Assembly: GCA_900708905.1 (NCBI GenBank)
Contig: CAADRB010000095.1
Location: 17,072 to 81,071 of the forward strand
Length of the DNA stretch: 64,000 nucleotides
Source of the DNA: Hymenolepis diminuta
Lineage: Eukaryota; Platyhelminthes; Cestoda; Cyclophyllidea; Hymenolepididae
Direction: 5' to 3'
Shown here one piece after another: positions 59,491 through 64,000 of the stretch (the stretch's first letter is position 1; each line of letters opens with the position of its first letter). A program made the translations under genes and the position numbers. The notes under the pieces were generated by a model, which did not search any database, was not told the origin of the DNA, and saw only the letters and a program-made list of their open reading frames with translations.

Positions 59491-62366
59491 TTTTTTGATA
59501 ATCCTTTGAATACTCCCTTTTTTTAATAATTTTGTATATAGGAAATGTGAATATAGAGTTATCATTCACTAAATTATCTTATTTGCTTTTTAAATCCTCT
59601 CTGTCTCAAAGTTATGGCTGTAATTTGTACCTAATTTTTCGAAAAGCATATCTATATAGATATGATTTTCCATTTATAAGATATTTAAGAATAGTTTATG
59701 TTAATTATGTGGAGCCATTGGACACATCGGTGGTCACCGTTTTCGTATACATCACTAGTACACATTTTGACCTATATTGACCTAGAAAAAGGTTGTAGCT
59801 GACAAATTTTTCATTAGTATTCCGCTCAAGTTAAGCTCCAATCAGTGGGCCTTGGAACCATTGTATTATGGTTAATTTTCATTTAATTTATTATAACCCA
59901 CGGCGGAGCAAATAATTTTACAGTTTTGGTTTTGTAAAAGGAACCAAAATCGCTCAACTTGAAGTACGATGAATGATAAATAAGAGGAAGCGAAAGATTT
60001 AGGGAGAATTGAATGTATTAAAATGATATTAATTTTTACTTAACAGGCAGTTCACGCTCCAAAATCCAAATTTCATCATTCGTCCCTGAGTGAGCATTCG
60101 TTTCTAAGTTCTTCTAAATCAAATTTTTTGGATATCTTCACGCTATTATGTTATGATTGTGTAAGGTGCTTGACTTAATTTCAGATCATTCTATTTTCTT
60201 AGTCTTGGGAGACAAAAAACGACCTTAAGTGACAAGACGGATCATCATAAATAAACAAACGGCAAATAAGAACGGGAAATTGTAGCAATTTTAGATCTGT
60301 ACGACATCCAACATGAGAAAAAAGTAACTTAACATAAAATGTAGCTAAGGCTGTAATCGGAAACTTGAATAACAGGATTTGCAAATAAAGATGTGAAATA
60401 AGGGAAGGTTAATGACTTGTGCTTGGGCTAATTAAGTAACGGTAAAGCAAAGCCGTCTAATTCAGGAACTCGATCAATACTGGATGACGTTTACAGTCGG
60501 TTTATTTGTAATTATTCAGCTCACATATTCAATAACCTGTAACTTTCAAACATGAAAGAGACGTTAGTGTATAATTTCTTTATCAGAGACCGTCCAGGAT
60601 GCGTGTTTTAAAACGCATCCTTTCAACAGATGTAACGTCTCCCTTCTTTTGAATCAATTAATATTCTAAAGTAGGAATATGTTCGGGCTATTAGAAGAAA
60701 AAAGTTTTAGAGATTAGGTCACTTGAGTAGTTGATTAGCTTGCACTCGATGGGTTCTCATATCGTTTTTAACCCATTACGTGGTTCTGTGGCTTTATAAT
60801 CTTATAATACGCTGATCTCTTTCACAATACTGCCAATTACATTATCTCTACAATTTTTCTTTTACACTGCGATGGATAAATCCTGCTGGTCCCTTTGAGG
60901 CATAGTCAGACAAGTTGACACATGCGGGTAATTCTAGGAAATCTCTTTTCCTTTTACTATCGGAGTTATTAATTATTTGAAAGTAGATATTTCATCCGCA
61001 TAATTTTGCAGATATTCTGATTATGAAAATGTTAATTATATACAAGACAACGGAAGAGAGGGCCAACAGTTGTGATCAATGGACAGACTTTATTAGCTTA
61101 GACATCTTTTAATGAACCGGCGTTGACAAAGATAACCCGATTTATAAAACCTTGCAAAATATACGTTTAACAAGTGGAATAGAAGGGCTTAAATATAGAC
61201 CTATGAGCTCAGCTGTGTGCATTCAAGCCTAAGCAACCAACCTCTAAGCGAACACCATAAACATTGAGGTCAGAACACAAATGATCACATAAGTCACCTG
61301 TGATCACTAACTTCTCTATTATTTTTGGCACGTTACTAATTAATTCCTTTTCATATGAAATCTTTTTTATAAATGCAGCGGAGTGTAAACCCTAGGAAAA
61401 AAATAAATCATTATCAATTATACGATGCAACAGGTAGAGTTGGGGGCAGGACGATGGCTAACAGGCTTTATTATGAAATCACACCAGATATCATTAGAGG
61501 GCGATTGAGGGTAGTTTAAGGTGTGTTGGATGTTGAGATTCTGTTAGGGAGTATTTGCTTTATAGCTCAGTCAAAGAAATGGGTGGGGTAAACAAAAGGT
61601 CCAGATAGGTGGTCCGTGCTTAGGATACAAATCGGAAGACTAAACCTCAACAGGGCGCCCATGATGGGCCATCACGATTAACCGGTGTGGTCAAATAAAA
61701 TGCACCAACGATCAGAAAGGAAGAACGGCACATATGACCCATAAAAGGTTGATGACCTTTGGGGTCAGAAGGAGGTTCGCACTAAGTAATCTAACTGGTT
61801 TATTAGAAACGATCACAATTTTAGAGACTGAAATAGTTCTAAATTATTTGATAAAATAAATTGTGTAATTATTAAAAACTTATCACAACAGAATTTTTAG
61901 GCACATTATTTTTTCAGCTGATAAAGGATAAAAAAATTCCATTTTTTCAGAAACGTTATGACTTTTTGATTAAGATTCAAGCGCGGGTTGCTAATGAAAC
62001 TAAAACTTTCATTATTTCAAAAAATATATAGTCATTCGAGGAAACTTTCCATGGAAATGTGAGTTTGAAGTCGAGATCACTTTGCTTCCTATTCACAAAA
62101 AATACGACATGCTGACAGGTTGCAGCAGTCTTTTCGATTCTGATATATATCAAAATGTGAAAAACCACGCTTATCATGGCTGCAAGTAAACGTCAATAAT
62201 TTGTCAAAAAGAGTGCGAGTCAATGACATGGCGTGGATATTGGCAGGGTTTAACATATTGGAGTAGAAGATCTTGTAATAGGAAAAGACCTACTATCCCA
62301 AGTTAGTAATAACTCTTATTACGAAACCACTTAAGGTCTTTATGGAAAATGTCCATAGCACTTGGT
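59491..62366. other. Downstream region, repeats only
   Basis: No gene supported. About 60048-60092 matches the short repeat R3 at 34455-34530. The stretch 61400-61800 is less AT-rich than its surroundings but has no recognisable frame; possibly old repeat. Confidence 0.4.
60040..60110 (+). repeat. Short dispersed repeat R3, copy 2
   Basis: 'cacgctccaaaatccaaatttcatcattcgtccct' closely matches 34475-34510 in an intron of the nucleolin-like gene. Confidence 0.4.
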
Positions 62367-62520
62367 CTGGGTAGGGAGAAGATATCTTGGAGCTGATTTT
62401 ACGAGAAACTCTCATTTTTCAATCCCTTTTATTGACCAAAATCAGTCGCTGTGGTCTGCCATTCACATTTTACAACCTCTGACTTCAAATGTGCACGTCG
62501 GTCACTGCTCTATTATATAG
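62367..62520 (-). mobile_element. SINE-like element, tandem copy A
   Basis: Starts 'gggtagggagaagatatcttggagc', includes 'gagaaactctcat', and ends with the worn tRNA-like part 'gtgcacgtcggtcactgctcta' (compare 'gtgtacgtcgaccactgcgcca' at 7438-7459). Confidence 0.5.
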
Positions 62521-62525
62521 TCATT

Positions 62526-62710
62526 TTGGGTAGAGAGACTACCTCATGGAGCCTTCCTGATGAGAAACTAGATTTCTGTTCCCTTACCTTCGCCGAACAA
62601 AATTAACCCGATACATTTGGCCTTTCCATTTATTGGGTGTGAATTTACGAGAACCGAACATGTGACTTCTGATTTCTCATATGAGTTCGTAAACCGCTAT
62701 GTCACCATTC
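62526..62710 (-). mobile_element. SINE-like element, tandem copy B
   Basis: Second copy directly after copy A: 'gggtagagagactacctcat' then 'ggagccttcctgatgagaaac', ending near 'taaaccgctatgtcacc'. The two lie head to tail, only a few bases apart. Confidence 0.5.
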
Positions 62711-64000
62711 CGAGATAAATCACTTTCTAAGACTAAAGATCTACCAAAATTTTCGAAGACCAGAGGTTAAGTAGATAATTAATAGTATTTATGACACAAG
62801 TAGAGGAGGAACAAAAGAGTAACTAATAGAAAAACGAAACAAGGGAAAGTGAGGGAACAGAAATTAGCGCATTGCATATAGGATGCAAAGATTTTGGCTA
62901 ATTCTCTGATGCATTTGGTCTGCTTGGTGAGCCAATATTAAAATATCACAAGACATTTTGGATAAATTAGAAATCTGTGGCATTTCCAACATGAATTCAC
63001 ACAGTAGATACATATGCCATTTGGAAGTTATTGATCGATCAGTGAAATGAAAGTGAGGATGACAAAGACTTGTCTTACGTTCAGCCCCTAATCTACAGGA
63101 CTTGAAGGATATTTTGAATAACTTCATGCAAAGAGTTTATGAAGCCCTTCTATTAACATTATCTGAGTATAATCCACATCCTTTGAATGACCAGGTGTTT
63201 TACTGATTCGATCGCCAATTTCCTAGACATATAAGGAGAGACATAACGACAAATTTAATAAGCTCAAACTCTCAACTTTTCTTTGAACAATATTAATATA
63301 ATGACATCATAAAGCAACGCTTACACTGGGCTTCGGGTAATAATTGGTAAATTTTAAAAATCTTTCAAGACTGATATGAAGGTGTATATTATAACTCATT
63401 TTGTCGGATATTAATCCAGAAGTTGAGCTTTCTGTTCAGTAGTGGAATGCAATATTGCACTTGGATATGAAATTTTAATCTTATATTTCCCCATTTTACA
63501 GGTAGAACTGAGCGAAATAATTTGTTGCCAACTTATGCTAATTTGGTTTATATTCTAATAGGAAGAATGTAATTTATTTAAAAAATTAAAAGTTTCAACT
63601 TGAATGATTAATTTTTAGTTAATGAACGATCCATTCTTTGCCCTTGGCTTAATGATGAATGGAGCAAAATTTATTAAAGCCAAATTTCTAAATAATTTTT
63701 GTTTCCGAGACACATATACATCAGTGTTCAATCTCTAAATTGATATTTTGAAAAAATGATTAAATTAGCTATTGATATCTGAGAAGAAATGTTAACAATT
63801 ACTACGAGATAGTTTTAATACCATAATTTTAGTTAATCTGTTTTTAATCTCCAAATTGAAAAGTAAATATTTTATAAAAAATAATTTAAAATGTACCTGC
63901 TAAAATTTCTACATGTTCTGTGTAAATAAATTGAGGTGCCACAATCAATGCGGAATGAAGTCAACCCGAAAAAAATCCCTGAATATCATGAACATACTAA
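62711..64000. other. Right edge, no supported gene
   Basis: AT-rich. Minus-strand frames at 62864-63127 and just before (acceptor-like site at 63223) look mildly coding, but no family or consistent splicing could be found. Confidence 0.3.

Noticed and set aside
62864..63222. Minus-strand frames with an acceptor-like site at 63223
   Set aside because: They are mildly coding in look, but no consistent donor/acceptor phases and no recognisable domain; kept only as a note.

Overview
The window is eukaryotic nuclear DNA, AT-rich (roughly 36% G+C by eye). Its genes are split by GT-AG introns of 31 nt to about 2.5 kb. Very small introns near the 5' end of a gene, splice acceptors sitting 0-14 nt before start codons (possible spliced-leader sites), runs of short symmetric exons, mariner-type transposons and tRNA-derived SINE-like repeats together suggest a parasitic flatworm. 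A hymenolepidid-like tapeworm or a fluke would fit the base composition. The species is inference.

Layout, left to right. (1) A beta-1,3-glucuronyltransferase gene on the minus strand runs off the left edge (104-611). (2) An LTR-like repeat lies at 1792-2089, with possible gypsy-type remains before it. (3) A C2H2 zinc-finger gene on the plus strand (3001-9734; 5' end not found) has repeat-filled introns and duplicated small exons. (4) A gene-free stretch holds a dead Tc1/mariner copy (about 10741-11990). (5) POLA2, the DNA polymerase alpha B subunit, lies on the minus strand (15003-18758) and could be assembled completely: nine exons, 682 codons. (6) A tandem-repeat stretch (19290-20070) sits between POLA2 and the divergent next gene. 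(7) A large plus-strand gene (20217-37061) encodes a nucleolin-like protein with a Lys/Arg-rich N-terminus, many short acidic Ser/Glu/Asp exons, two RRMs, further acidic microexons and a basic tail. (8) A second dead Tc1/mariner copy follows (about 37277-38270). (9) A CEP192/SPD-2-like centrosome scaffold gene lies on the minus strand (39529-54546); 18 exons join in frame to 1292 codons. One intron carries an irritans-type mariner (50371-51595) with 30-bp inverted repeats and an assembly gap. (10) A solo LTR lies at 55975-56294. (11) Phosphomevalonate kinase is on the plus strand (58606-59490, two exons). (12) The rest is repeat-bearing sequence with no gene I can support.

The genes do not form a pathway. 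They are housekeeping or cell-biology genes: proteoglycan linker synthesis, DNA replication priming, nucleolar RNA biology, centrosome assembly and isoprenoid synthesis. The most unusual locus is the nucleolin-like gene. Between its basic head and its RRMs it carries a tandemly duplicated series of acidic exons. Nearly all are a multiple of 3 nt and flanked by phase-1 introns, so each can be skipped without breaking the frame. Several decayed copies are also visible. This resembles flatworm micro-exon gene architecture, but in a predicted nuclear RNA-binding protein.
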